NCBI GenBank assembly: GCA_015680685.1
Contig: MNCI01001925.1
Coordinates: 405,779-465,572 of the forward strand
DNA length: 59,794 nucleotides
Reading direction: 5' to 3'
DNA from: Gnetum montanum
Lineage: Eukaryota > Streptophyta > Gnetopsida > Gnetales > Gnetaceae
Shown: positions 20,634 through 33,000 of the stretch, piece by piece
Layout: each line of letters opens with the position of its first letter
Position numbering within the stretch: position 1 is the first letter of the stretch
Program-made: the position numbers and the translations under genes
The notes under the pieces: model-generated
Told to the model about the DNA's origin: nothing
Seen by the model: only the letters and a program-made list of their open reading frames with translations
The model's database searches: none

Positions 20634-21978
20634 TTCATTTGAAAATAACCTTTTTGTTGTAGGACATGTGTTTCCTCCCTGGGATGAATTACGTTACATC
20701 CATGTGGGGCTTTGACCTACCTATAGGTGCTTCCCATGTGGTGAGTTGCATTATGTGCATCATGGACTTTGCGGTTGAGCATATGGGAGGGATTTACATG
20801 CATAGGAAAAGCTTGTAAAGGAGGTGTAAAAGGGGAAACTATGGATGTAAGAAGCAAAATGATGAAGGGTAATGAGGAAGGGTAGGATGTGTACTCCCAA
20901 GTAGCTCAACTAGTCAGAGCAATCACCTCAAAATGCTGCAGTGTCCTGTCCTCTTGGCAAAATCCATCTCTGACTGACGCCATCTCAGATCGTACCCTGC
21001 AGGTGCAATAGAAAGTAGACCAGAGAAATGTAACTATGAAGCGTAGTTAGAAAAAGGTCTTACTTGCTTTAGACATCATCAAAGTGGTAGGAATTGTTGC
21101 TGAGGCATGCAATGTTCAAAGTAGAAAGGCAAGTAGTGATTCTAATAGCAACACACTAAAGGGGTTGGTGTCGAGGGGGCTAGGAGTTACAACGATGTGA
21201 GTGCTTAGGAGTCCCCACCCAAGGAAAACATCATGTATTTCAACTGTAAGTAGAGAGGCTTAAGATCTGAACGTCTATTGATCTTGGACTATGGTGGGGT
21301 ATGGAGGGTAGCAACTTCATGGCTAGGCCACAATAGTGCTGGGACTCTAGCAGCAGGTGTTGACAATGGAAGCTACTACTGGGGTGATGGGTTACAGTAG
21401 TGGTAGCTCTAAAATGTTAGCAAGATGTCCAATGACATCTTTGGAGGATCAACAAGATGTCAGGGGTGGTGGCATAGCATATTTTCTAGAGGGTGTTCCC
21501 TTGTCATTGTGAATTGCATTCTAGAACTACCATGCCCCAACCCGCATCGGCACTGTGCACACTTGCTTGTTTGAGTGACGGTGGATGCGAGTTTGGAACG
21601 TTGTGCCGTAAACCTAGTTTAAGGTCCTGGTAGACCATCTGATGTACTGGTTTAAGGTCCCAACTATTGGTGAATGTTTGGGACGTGATCGTCAACAAGT
21701 ATCCTCGAACAGGATTTAGGTACCTGCTAGTCTCTGGCAACACCAAGGCCCAGATACCTCCAAATAGACTCAGTTGTTAATGTGAGTATGTGTGTGTACT
21801 GTTGCAGCGTGTAGTTGAGAAAAATGAAACTATTGCATTGTGTGTAAACTACTAATGACTTATCAATAAGAGATTCAGCCAACTTTGCCAAGTACTATGA
21901 GTTGTTGAGAGTTCCTATTCTATTTAATTACCTAGTCTACGCGGTCCTTATAATACCTACTTGTAACAAATAAAATTT
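20634..21978 (-). other. 3' untranslated region of element 2, no gene seen
   Basis: This continues 2861-3234 across element 1. I find no supported protein. Bases 21615-21680 contain two AGTTTAAGGTC-type units. A tRNA-like segment lies at 20896-20985 (separate entry). Confidence 0.5.
20896..20985 (+). other. tRNA-like segment, possible SINE head
   Basis: GTAGCTCAACTAGTCAGAGCA resembles a tRNA D-arm / A box, and about 45 bases on TTGGCAAAATCCA loosely resembles a B box. No tRNA fold is complete and no SINE tail is clear, so this is a weak relic call. Confidence 0.25.
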
Positions 21979-23393
21979 TGGAAAAAAATTTGAGCACAAA
22001 TCTGTGAATCTACTTCTAATTTTCCCTAGAGAAAGAGATAGTTCCACAAGAAAACTAGAAATAGAGCAAGATTCAATGGAAATAGAAAAAAAGAAAGTAG
22101 ATTTTTGTTAAGACCTCAAATATTTAAACAAGGTAAAATGATACGAGTAAACACTTCACAATAAAGCTATCCCAAATTCAATATCTACGAATTGTTCAAG
22201 CATCCAAGGCTCAAATAAGAAATTTCTTCAAGATAATCCTACTACGTTACCAAAAAATTGCTGCGTAAACTATCATGTACGAGACTCCATTTTGGCTAGA
22301 TAATAGATGTCAACAATTGCATTCAACAAAACCTTCAAAATAATTGACAATTTCTAATTGAAATACCATGGAGATTCACTTTAAATATAAAAAGAAGATA
22401 TTCTGGTCCCATAAAAATACCAAAGATTTTTTGAATCCTCTTGACTATTGAATCATTCAATAGCATGACTACAAGCAGAGGCTCTCTTACAATGATCTCA
22501 ATAGCAGTTCTTATACGTTGCACAATAATCAAATTTACTACTAAAATGATCTTAAGGATTTCAAACACAAGAACTTCTATGGAAAAATTTTAATAGAAAT
22601 TTTGTATCGGGGAACAAGAATAATAAGAGCAATCTAAAAATCCCAAAATTACTTGTCAAGGATGATACTATCTAAACCACTAGCTAAAAAATTTAGACAA
22701 AATAAAAAACAATAAGCATAACTCACAGGACTATAAAAAAGAGGCTAAAATATTTTCTTTAGCAAGTCATCATATAAGGAAACCTTCACAATGTCTTCTT
22801 TACACATGCTCTTCCAAGAGTCAAAGTGTGTCTCCAAGTGAGAGCTCTCGAGTGTGATCCCAAGTCTTCCCTCTCTTTTGATATATTTCTTCTTACCCTT
22901 GAAGCCTTTTTATAGGGTTCAAAAGGTAGTTACATTCAAAATATCTTTGCTAACTTCTCTCCCAAGTAACTTTCCCAACAAGCTAGGAGATTAGTTGCCC
23001 AACAAGTTAGGTAAGTTACAAAAATTTTGGGTGGTTGTAACCACCATAGAGATAAAAAAGCTGTAGTGGAAAAGTGTCCCATTTAATTGACAAGTGGCCC
23101 TTCAGTCACCAATTGGTCACTATGGAGATAAATAAGTTGTAGTTGACAAGTGGCCTTTTTAGTTGCCAAGTGTCTTCATGGTAATCAAAATTAAAATTAG
23201 TTACAAATATCATAGTTGTAACTATCATAGGAAGTTACAACTTCCATAGGAATAAAAGGGATAATAGCCAAATGTCCCCTTTACAAATGATTCTATAAAA
23301 AAGTCCCTTAAATCTCTTTCCTTTGTGAATAAAAATAGCCCTTTTTAAAGTGGATAAGGAAAGGACGTTGAAGTAAAATAATGGGCTTAACAA
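21979..23393 (-). repeat. Probable solo LTR in element 2's 3' region
   Basis: An AT-rich 1415-base segment runs TGGAAAAAAA (21979) to GGGCTTAACA (23393). It is flanked by aattt on both sides (21974-21978 and 23394-23398). Read on the minus strand it begins TGTTAAGCCC and has a TATA box (CCCTATAAAAAGGC, about 22905-22918). Its base composition differs from its surroundings. The TSD is AT-rich and could be chance; a copia-type solo LTR is likely but not proven. Confidence 0.5.
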
Positions 23394-24001
23394 ATTTTAG
23401 CAAAATGAATGATGCTGAAGCCACGTTAATGATAAACCAAATACCAACAATTGGATAGACATATTTCTCAACTAAATTTAACAAGCCAGCCTAAACTACT
23501 AACGTGTTTCCAGCTGATCCATCTTCATTATCGTTGGAAATGATTTCTAGATGTGTCGTGTTCATGTGTAGCAGGTCACACATGTTTCTGTTGGTGGATT
23601 TGTAGTGGCTATAGCTCCCACACTTGTTGGTGAAGACTGATAGCATCGCATTGTGAGCACCAGTAGGTCCATTTTAATAGTTTCATCATCATTTAACCAA
23701 TGTATACATGCATGACTGGTCCAAATCGTGGGGATCATCGATGGGCAGAGAAGGATCAAGGTGTTTAACCTTGCTCAAAAATTTTTTGGCACGTGTTGCA
23801 TCACCTGCGCCTAAAGCTTTCTTCCTTCCTTGCCACTTTTGTTGTCGCAGTTAGGCTTCTCATCCCCATTTTTGTTTGTGTATTGATGCAAGAAACATCA
23901 TGAGAGGGATAATGTAGAAGGGGTAGGCCGATTGATGGCTTATGCAGAGGCTATGCAGTGGTTTATGCCTGCTACAATGCTGCACAAGAAACATAGCCCT
24001 A
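23394..24001. other. Intergenic or untranslated stretch, nothing recognised
   Basis: No frame here has support from homology or context. Confidence 0.4.
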
Positions 24002-24325
24002 GTCTATGGCCTCTACATCCACTCACACATGAAGGCAACTCTAGTAATTCCCCGAGACAAATCTCTATGGAACAAGCTCATCCACATGTACGCCAAATAT
24101 GGAAGCTAGGGTGATGCACTCCAAGTTTTTCATGAAATTCCTGAACCAAATATTGTATCCTGCACTACCTTAATCTCCAGTTACATTACCGACAACTGCG
24201 TGAGTGAGGGTTTTGGCATTTTTCACTAGATGCAACAAGCATGGATAAACCCCAACAATTACACCATCACAACCATTCTCAAAAACTGTGCTAAAACCAA
24301 GAACCTGCAAAAGGGAATAGAATAG
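24002..24325 (+). pseudogene. Fragment of a plant PPR protein gene
   Basis: One frame reads as pentatricopeptide repeats: WNKLIHMYAKYG, GDALQVFHEIPEPNIVSCTT, LISSYITDN, then PNNYTITTILKNCAKTKNL. This is the MYAKCG / A-VF-MP-NVVSWT / PN-T-VL-AC pattern of plant PLS-class PPR proteins, which act in organelle RNA editing and processing. Two in-frame stops (after KYGS and after FGIFH) and a terminal stop make it a dead fragment of roughly two to three repeats. It lies opposite to element 2's own direction inside its 3' region, so it is either captured host sequence or a remnant of an older insertion. Confidence 0.72.
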
Positions 24326-25610
24326 GATGTTGTGTATAGCTATGGTGGTGGCCGACATGCAGGTGGCAATGGTGGATTAGTTCCATCTCTTTGTTGTGGC
24401 GTGGACTACGGTGGTGGTTGCATATGTGTTACTTTCCCCTTGCCCACTAGATGCACCCCATGGAGGAGGCTCATAATACTACCAAACACTAGTTCTGCAA
24501 TCTTTCTTTCCACCATAACCTTTGTGCGATGTTGTATGGATCAGTGGCTTGACCATGGTGTTCTTTGACTCTGGGATGCACTGATGGTGCAACACCAACT
24601 GTTAGAGGAGGAGATGGGTTCGGATGTTCAGGCTCTGGCATGCCTCTATATGCTCACACTTGAACCTTAGTCTAGAAGCCTGGTGATGGTGTTGAAACTG
24701 GTGGTCGTAGTAGTCCACGTGCTGTACTTGGAAACAGTAAAAATAGGCCTCCCAGGCTCGAATCCTAGGCATTTTTGACATAATTTCCTCCTGGGGATGG
24801 GCCCTATTGAAATCATCTGGTTTATTTTCCATCTATTTCCTTCTAATAGCTTATTGATTAACATATTTCCTAAGCTTTTCCATTCTTTGACAAGTTCATA
24901 TTTCTTTTGAAATTCTTTCCAAATTATTTTAGGCAGAGTGCAGATACCTTCAACAAATATCGGCAGCCCGAAACACTATTTTCTACCACCTTTTCCTAAG
25001 GATAGCTCTTGCTCATTCTTTACCAGTATCCCAATGATCAATTCTCGAAAGTATTTCTAACAACAAAGAATTCAGTTTCCATTAGTACATTATCTCTTGT
25101 AACCTTCTATTCACTATCTTTCATATGTGCATCATTATTTCCACCAATAATATTATGGTCTTCCTGATATGCATGCCTTTCCTCCTTAAGGGCTCCATGC
25201 AAGGAATGCTTTAGTTGATGATGTAGACAGCCAATGATGTTGCTATGAGGATAATACTCTAGTATACCTAATCCACCTCATAGCATGTTCCAAATGAGAG
25301 TTAGACAAACCTATGGAATATCCACAAAAGAGATGGGCATGTAAAAGTTCCAACCTAGTGATTTTTGAGAAGCAAAATCATATGCTTGTTTCCCATGCTA
25401 AGTATCAATCCGATTGATAATTTGAAGAATTAAAATTAAGGAGAATAAATTCAGCCCATCTCATCCAATCTTTTTTAGCAAGTGACAGGGATCAATACCT
25501 TTGAAACCTACATCTTGCCATTTCAATAGTTCTATTAAAATATTTTGAAGGTTTCAATCATCTCATTTCTTTGTTCCATGAAATGGCCAAAATGTGCCAA
25601 CACCAATAGA
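24326..25610. other. Non-coding stretch of element 2's 3' region
   Basis: It is AT-rich with no convincing gene. Some of it may be a decayed older insertion, but I cannot assign a family. Confidence 0.4.
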
Positions 25611-25614
25611 CCAT

Positions 25615-25885
25615 TGTGCTAGTTTAAGGTCTCAGTAGACTTCTGTGCTAGTTTAAGGTTCCATCAGACCTCTATGCTAGTTTATCATTGTAGCAGACAA
25701 TGGATGGACCAATTTAAGGTCGTAGCAGATCGTCTATGCTAGTTTACAATCATGGCGGACCATGGATGCCATTTTATAGTCATACTAGACTATGGGTGCT
25801 AGTTTATAGTCATAGAAGACTATGTGTGCTAGTTTATAGTCGTAGCAGACTATGGGTGCTAGTTTATAGTCATAGTGGACTAGTT
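25615..25885 (-). repeat. Repeat block after integrase, element 2
   Basis: About nine units show the + strand form GCTAGTTTATAGTC-atagca-GACTATGGGT. The short arms TAGTC and GACTA pair. Arm sequence varies between units (GGTC...GACC, TAGTC...GACTA) while pairing is largely kept. The position matches 5285-5645 in element 1. Confidence 0.75.
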
Positions 25886-25903
25886 GCTTACCTTTCTTTT
25901 GTG

Positions 25904-28900
25904 TCAAATGTAGTATGGCTTTAAGTAGAAATGGTTCACAGGGTTTTCGAACTCCTTGCCATCCATGTCTGCTAGCTTGAAGGCTCCATTCTTGTAGGCT
26001 TTTGTGACTATGAATGGACCTTCCCAATTTTCCAAAAATTTGTCTACATGTTCACACATAGCTTTGAGGACTAGGTCCCCCTTTTTAATTGGCCATCGAT
26101 GTAGGTTTGCATGATTCTTTTTCCACTGTTTGTCTTGATACCATTCAATAAGCTCAGTGTTTGTGCATACTCTTCCTCTAGGGAGTCAAGATCAAGGATT
26201 CTTGACTTGTTGTTCTAGGCTTCATTCATGATGCTTGAAAGGATCATCCTCAGTGATGGTACCTACAATTCAAGAGGTAAGACTACTTTAGATCCTTCCT
26301 ACACATTGTAAGGTAGGCCCACAACACATAGAGGATTTCCTCATGCCATCACCTCTTGCTATTGCTAAGCATTCTCTTAAGAAAGTTGATGATGACCTTG
26401 TTCGTTGCTTCTACCTAACTATTAGCCTATAGGTAATATGAAAATGAAAAGATTGCCTAATGCCAAGGGTGCTACAAAAGGTTCTGGTTTCCACACTACT
26501 AAACTGTGGCACATTTTTTGTCATGATAGTCATGGGAAGACCAAACCTTGTTATGATGTTATCCAAGATGAAGTGCCAAACCTATTGAGATGTAGTTTTC
26601 CTAAGGGGGATAGCCTCTTCCCACTTCTTAAAGTACTCGATGGCTATAATGATGAAGCTATGCCCTGTGGAAGACTTAGGTGTTATGGGTCCTATGATAT
26701 CTAGTCCCCATTATTGGAATGGCCACATGACCTACATAGGCTGCAACTTAGTAGGTGATATGTGTATAAGATTTTCGTGGTGTTGGCACATGTCACACGT
26801 ATTGATTTTAGAAAAGCAATCCCATTCTATGCAAGGCCAGTAATACCCTATGCATCTAATCTTATTTTCCATAGCCCTGGGAGCTATGTGTCCTCCACAT
26901 AGTCCTTCATGGACTTTGCTAATGATTTTTTGTGCTTCCTCCCCACCAATGCAAGTTAACAATATTCCATCAAAGGAGCATTTACACAAGGTTTTATTCC
27001 CTACGAGGACATACTATCATGCTCGCTTTCGAATTGCATACCTTTGGGAGGATGTCAAACCATGTGGGGGTTCACCATGCTGTAGGTAGGCTTTCATGTT
27101 AGCATACCACTCTTGGATGTTGGTAGTGCTTACAGAGTCGATGTGTACTTCTTGGATGATAGGGTCTATGCACTTTATTATCAAAGTAGATAAGGTTGTG
27201 AATAGGTGTGGTGGCACATTTAATGCTATCATAGATAAGGCATTAGCTATGGTGTTTTTTCCGCATGGAACATGCTGAATGTCTATTGTAGTAAATTATT
27301 TTGACAAGTTTTTGGCCAAATCATAGTAAGGCTATAGATGCGAGGCTTTACAGGTGTAGACCTTAGTGATTTTATTGATAACAAGTTGAGAGTCGCCTTG
27401 AACAGCCAGATGTTGAATCTTTAATTGCTAGGCAAATAAGAGGCCTCTAAGGAGTCCTTCATACTCAGCCACATTCTTCATAAAAAGGAATGTGAAGCAG
27501 TACGCAAAAGGTTGAATGTCCCCCAAGGGGAATGTACTGATGGAAACAACACTACCACCTCGTGTGGTTGAGGTGCCATTGAAATTCAAAGTACCCTCAA
27601 AATTCCATGGTACAAAATTGACATTACTAACATGTTCATTAGGGAATTTGGGTTCTATGGTCACCTAATCATTGACGGGTGAGGTCATAAGCTACATAGC
27701 TATCTCTTTTCCTTTCATTGATGATTGGGCTACATAGTGTAAATCGAATTCTGTTGTTATTACTTTTCATCGGGCTATCCTGCTACTTTCATATAGGTTG
27801 TTCGTGATAGCCCAAAGTATGTTGCTTTTGCATATGATGTTTACTTGGCTACGGAATAGGTAGTATCTCCACTTCTTTAGTGTGAACACTAGGGAGAGAC
27901 AATTCCTTTTCACTTCGTTGTATTTGGCTTCATATGCTATTAATGCATGGCTTAAGTAATAGAATAGGATCTTAGAGACGTCTTCTCTTATCTAGAATAA
28001 CAACGCTATGATAGATGTGTCCGAGGTGGCAAGGTAGATATAAAAAGACTTATCCCTTGGTAGTAGGTAAACCATTAGGAGATGTAAAAGATCTTTCTTT
28101 AAGTCATCGAAGGCTTATTGGCAATGTGTTGTCCATTCAAAGTTAACCCCCTTCTTTAGTAAGGGTTGCATGGGTTGTAACTTGTTAGTCAACCTTAATA
28201 TAAACGTTTTGATGAACTATATTCTACCTGGAAACCTATGTAATTCTTTAAGGTTAGAAGGGGGTTCTAGGTTAACAATGGCCTTAACTTTTTTAGGGTC
28301 CACCCGTATTCCAGCCTCTGACACCACAAACACTAGCATGCATCCGGTTCTACCACCAAAAACACATTTCTTTGGGTTTAGATACAAATCATACCTATGA
28401 CAACATTTGAGGACTACCTCTAGATCCATGGGATGATTGATAGCCATCTTAGACTTGACCACTATGTCCTCCATGTAATCGTTGAGTCTCTCTAGGAGGT
28501 AGTTGCTAAAGATGTAGGTCATGGCCCATTGATAGGTTGCTCTAGAATTCCTTAAACCTAAGGGCATCATAGTGTAACAAAAAGTTTCCCAAGTGGTCAT
28601 GAATGTAGTTTTCAACTAATGCTATGGGTTGATGGGAATTTGATTGTAACCAAAGAACCCATCCATAAAGGAGAATAACACATGACCATATGTGGTGTCT
28701 ATAAGTTGGTCGATACTTGGAAATGGGAAATCATCTTTAATCGTTGCTTTGTTTAGATCCTAGAAATCTATATAGATCTGTATACCTCCCATTTTCTTAG
28801 AAATTTCAATGATGCTTGATATCGATTCCGAGTAATCAACCGCAAAAATGAAACCTACCTAGTATAACTTAGTAATCTCATCACATACGACTAGTGTGAT

Positions 28901-29335
28901 TTCTAGTTTGATCTTCCAATCCTTTTGTTTAACTGGTTTGACACATGGATCCAATACAATGTTATGCTATATTAACCATGGGTCTAAGCTCGACATGTCA
29001 TTATAAGACCATGAGAATACTTTGATGTTGTCTTGAATGACTCTGGATACATCTTTTTGCATTTGTTCATCTAGCAGGGAAGTTAGTTTTAGTGTTTTTA
29101 TTTCCCCTCTAGATGTTGTTACCAGTGCTTTGATGAGTGGATCCTCGGTCACATCCCTGGCCTCTAAGTCTAAGGCTTGGAAAAAGTGTTCAGGCCAATC
29201 TAGGGACATTTCCAAGGACGCTATAGTGTTATCGGTAGATGAATCCCAGTCTATCGACTCTAAGTTCAGATATCTCGCAAGCTTGCCATGAGGACCTGTC
29301 AATGTTACAAGTGAGTGTAGATCATGCTACATGGC
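25904..29335 (-). pseudogene. pol: pol of element 2: RT, two RNases H, integrase
   Basis: This is collinear with element 1. The pre-RT segment ends FSWSYNDMSSLDP (about 29000). RT has DDFPFPSIDQLID, FGYNQI, LGLRNSRATYQ and a catalytic box that now reads YMED for YVDD (about 28465). The RT thumb is VDPKKVKAIVNLEPP. The first RNase H lies at about 28000-27780. The second RNase H includes FNGTSTTRGG (Asp of FDG lost) and YEGLLRGLL. Integrase has GLCGGHIA, WGLDIIGP, TKNVPQF (TDNG lost) and VEATNK, then ENWEGPFIV and FYLKPYYI near the end. It has many stops and several lost catalytic residues, so it is clearly inactive. It is useful because it preserves the RT part that is missing from element 1. 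Confidence 0.9.
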
Positions 29336-29459
29336 CATCTTGTTTAACCTACAATAATAAGAGAAGCCTGGTCAAGTGATACATGTTTGTAACCATAATG
29401 CATAACAATGAGTACTTGCAAAGAAATAATGAAACATGCAATGGTCATTAATTATTCAA

Positions 29460-29800
29460 CTGAGTTCACATGTTACCAATTTAAGGTCTTGGTGGACAAT
29501 TAACAGGTGGAGTTTGGAAACTAAGATTAGTAGTTTAAGGTCTTTGCAGACTGCTAACATGTTGTAAATGGACAGTTACTAGTTTAAGGTCTTTGCGGAC
29601 CATTAGCAGGTGGGCTTTGTAAAACATTACTAGTTTAAGGTCTTTACGGACCGTTGAAGAGTAGATTTTATAAAACAATACTAGTTTAAGGTCTTTGCAG
29701 ACCACTATATGTGGACTTTGTAAAGTATCATTAGTTTATGGTCTTTGCAGACCATTAATAGGTAGTGCTTCATAAAGGTAAGTTGCTAATTTAAGGTGGG
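29460..29800. repeat. Repeat block between RT and opposite-strand promoter, element 2
   Basis: About seven units run AGTTTAAGGTC-tttgcg-GACCATTAGCAGGTGG on a roughly 55-base period. The GGTC and GACC arms pair. The position matches 8935-9080 in element 1. Confidence 0.78.
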
Positions 29801-29937
29801 ATGAAACTTTTAGTTGGGCCGCACTTGCAAAAAAATTTTCTACGCTAGAGAAAAATTGTAACATGAAAGTGTTATGCTATACGGGCATCCCACATTACTT
29901 GGGGTGTGAAAATGACAAGTTCTTTTCACTGTGTTAG

Positions 29938-29947
29938 CTATAAATAG
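29938..29947 (+). promoter_or_regulatory. TATA box of the opposite-strand gene, element 2
   Basis: CTATAAATAG lies 138 bases before the start codon at 30076 and just beyond the repeat block, in the same order as in element 1. Confidence 0.7.
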
Positions 29948-30075
29948 GGGTTTACCCCTGGTAAACTTTTCATTTTCGTTGTCAGAGCATAAATCCGACA
30001 TCTAAAGCTTAGTGCGATCATGCTGAGAGAAAGAGAAATGGTGTAGTGTAGTAGCTAGCATCTACGAGTGAAGCG

Positions 30076-33000
30076 ATGGTACCTAAAGACAAACGTAAGC
30101 ACTGAGGACTCGCTAAGGTGGAAAAAGTCAAGGACACTTTGGGGCATCTAACCCAGGCCTATGTTGAAGTGCTTGAGGAGGCTTCGTCTACTCAGTAAGT
30201 TGTTGCACCATCCTTGTTTTTTCAAATTTCTGCAATCGTTATTATTTGAAATCTGCATCTTTTGCCATCATTTTGGTCACCATTTTGGCTACTACACTAC
30301 CACTGTTGCTAGTTGGCCATAGCAGCTATATGGATGTTATGCTGTAGCTACATGTGTTATCACCTCTGTCGTCATTGTTGCGACTACCTTGCTGTAGGGG
30401 GTTGAGTGAGTCTTAACAGCTTAGCACATGGCAACCATAGCATGCCACCCTTAGGAGGGTTTGGCCACCTACATGATTTGACAACTGAGATGCATGTTTA
30501 TTGTAGTAATACACGAACTATTTGGTATGGGTGAATTATGGTTGGGACAACTATAGCATAATAAATTCTTACCTACCTATGCTTAGTATTTTTATTGTGG
30601 TATGCTTGTATGTCATGAGGTCGTTAGGCTCCTTGCCTTTCTACGTTGTTTAATCTGCAATACCGCTATGTTGCTTAATTTTTTTTTGTTGAGTTTTCCA
30701 TATTGCTACACTTTTCATAATGATGCATTAATTACGTCATTGTATGGATGCATGCCTGCTTGTTCTTGTATGTGTCATCTGAGTGTTGTTGCACTATATG
30801 AAGTTTGATGACCATGCTATGCTGTAAGGATTTCCTTGTTGTTGTTTTTTTGTACTATGTTTGTTGCTTTTTTCTTTATATATTTTTTTATTTTGCGACT
30901 GATGTAATCACGCTACGCTACATGCAATGAAAATGTAATGCTATGCTACATGTAATCAAAGGGTCATGCTATGCTATGTCTAAACTTTGCTTGTTCATTG
31001 TGCTAATGTTTGGTTCTTCATTATGTAGGGTCATGTTGAAACCCATTTTGATTATCTTGGAGATTGTAGGAGTCTTGTGCTGCCTTAGTGAATTGGTGGC
31101 CAATGTCCCTCCTCCCCACACACATGTGGAGTGGTAGGTGGTCTAGTCCAGAGAGGGCACATGGGAATTCCTACAGTTCCTCCTCCAACACTTTAGTGTG
31201 ATTGTTTAGTCACACTTGTCTACGGAGACAGCAGCCACGATTACAAAAACCCTGTTGTCTAGGGCAAATAAAGGTATTCTAAAATTTTTGACTAATGGGT
31301 TAATCGAGGGCAAGTACGGAGAAGGTTCCAACCAGCATCCAAAAAGCTTGAGATGTTCAAGCTAGATTTGGGACATGCCCAAGTATAAGTTTTATCACTT
31401 ATATAATATGTTTTTTGTTGCTCATCACATGGGCACCTATTTTTAGAACCCACCTAGAACTATTAACTTTGTCAACAAGTAAGTTCTACGAAGATATTTT
31501 GTTGTGTAATTTGTGCTATGCTAGACACATGTATTAACAGTGTATTTAGGAATTTTGTGTGTGCTACTAGGTTTTTTATTGACAAAAGTGGTCTCCACTG
31601 TGACATAGATGCCTTGGCATTGGCACAGATGGCCTTGCAATAGTTTTCCTCCATTGGGAATGTGCGTGCTGGCGTGATTGGCTAATTTGGGGGTGAGTTC
31701 TAAACCTATTCAACCCAGTGTTCCCAATTTTATGGAAAGTTTAAAGAAGCCAATTTTTTGGATAGGGAATGAGCATCCCTTAGACCACTCACCATCGAAG
31801 ACATGTTGGTGGATCTCCCACAATTTCCCATGCCATTCAAATCTAGTACACTAGAGTGTAAGTTTACTGTTACTTGTTCAGATGATGTTTACTTTTTGCT
31901 AACCCTCTTTTTTATGTTTGTTTTGTTATTCTTTTGTTATTTTGTTCTATTTTTTGCAAATCATTTTAGTAGTAAAGAAATCCTAGGAGGTGATTGTGAT
32001 TACCCCCGAGCGCAACAAAACCAACCTCTTTTCTAAGTATAGGGAGGTGGAAGAGACCCAGTGCTAGCTTTGCAATGGGGCCTCAGCCATGCTGGTCCAT
32101 AACCTTTAGGAGGCTAGGCTTATAGAAATGTTTTTGGCTATTAACCGGAGCATCCCACCTACCAAGATTCTTTCCCTAACCAAATCCTTCTCCAAAAATG
32201 TAGACTACTTCCGCACACGTGTTCACAGTGTGCGTGTAGTATTTGATGTCAACGATCAATTGTTCATGGATCTTTTCAGCATTCCTTGTAATGGTCTCCC
32301 CATGGGAAAAAAATCCAAATAAGATGCATATTATTTGGAGGACATTGAGGAGTGGCTAGGGGCTACAAGGGATATAAAGGGGATTTATATGGAGAAATCT
32401 AGGCTATGGGTGGCCAAAACAGTTTACCCTATCTTTCGTGCCTATGCCTTCCCCAAGCTTCTTTTCCAAGGAAAAATCATTGGGATTGAGAAAGCTTGGA
32501 TAATGAGGGATATCATGTAATAAGGGACCCATTACAATTGGGCTAGAAATATTTGCAGAGGCATGCAGCCTAGAATGGTCAAGCTTCGTGGGAAGCATGA
32601 GTCCTGTTTCAATGTGCACCATGTCTTTTTCTTAGTTTGCTTATGGTGTTTCATGGAATTCTTGTTAGTCCAAACCTATCCAACCCAGTGTTCCTAGTTT
32701 CATTGGAAGTGTAAAGAAGAAAATTTTTTAAATATAGACTGAGCATCCCTTAGACCGCTCACAATCGAAGACATGTTGGTGGATCTCGCACCATTTCCCA
32801 TGCCGTTCAAATCTAGTACACTAGAGTGTAAGTTTAGTATTACTTGTTCGGATGATTTTTACTTTTTGCTAACCATTTTTTTTTTTGTTTTTTATTTTCT
32901 TCTTTTTTTTGCAAATCATTTTAGTAGCAAAGAAATCCTAGGAGGTGATTGTGATTGCCCCTGGGCGCAATGAAACCAACCTCTTTCCTAAGTATAGGGA

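Noticed and set aside
20896-20985. Functional tRNA gene
   Set aside because: A D-arm-like stretch is present but no complete cloverleaf or clear B box; kept only as a weak SINE-like relic.
22335-22568. Hydrophobic 77-codon minus-strand frame
   Set aside because: It lies inside the AT-rich probable solo LTR, with no homology or context.
21775-23393. Alternative solo LTR borders TGTTAA...TTAACA
   Set aside because: The terminal inverted repeat is attractive, but flanks tcagt and aattt do not match; start 21979 gives a matching duplication.
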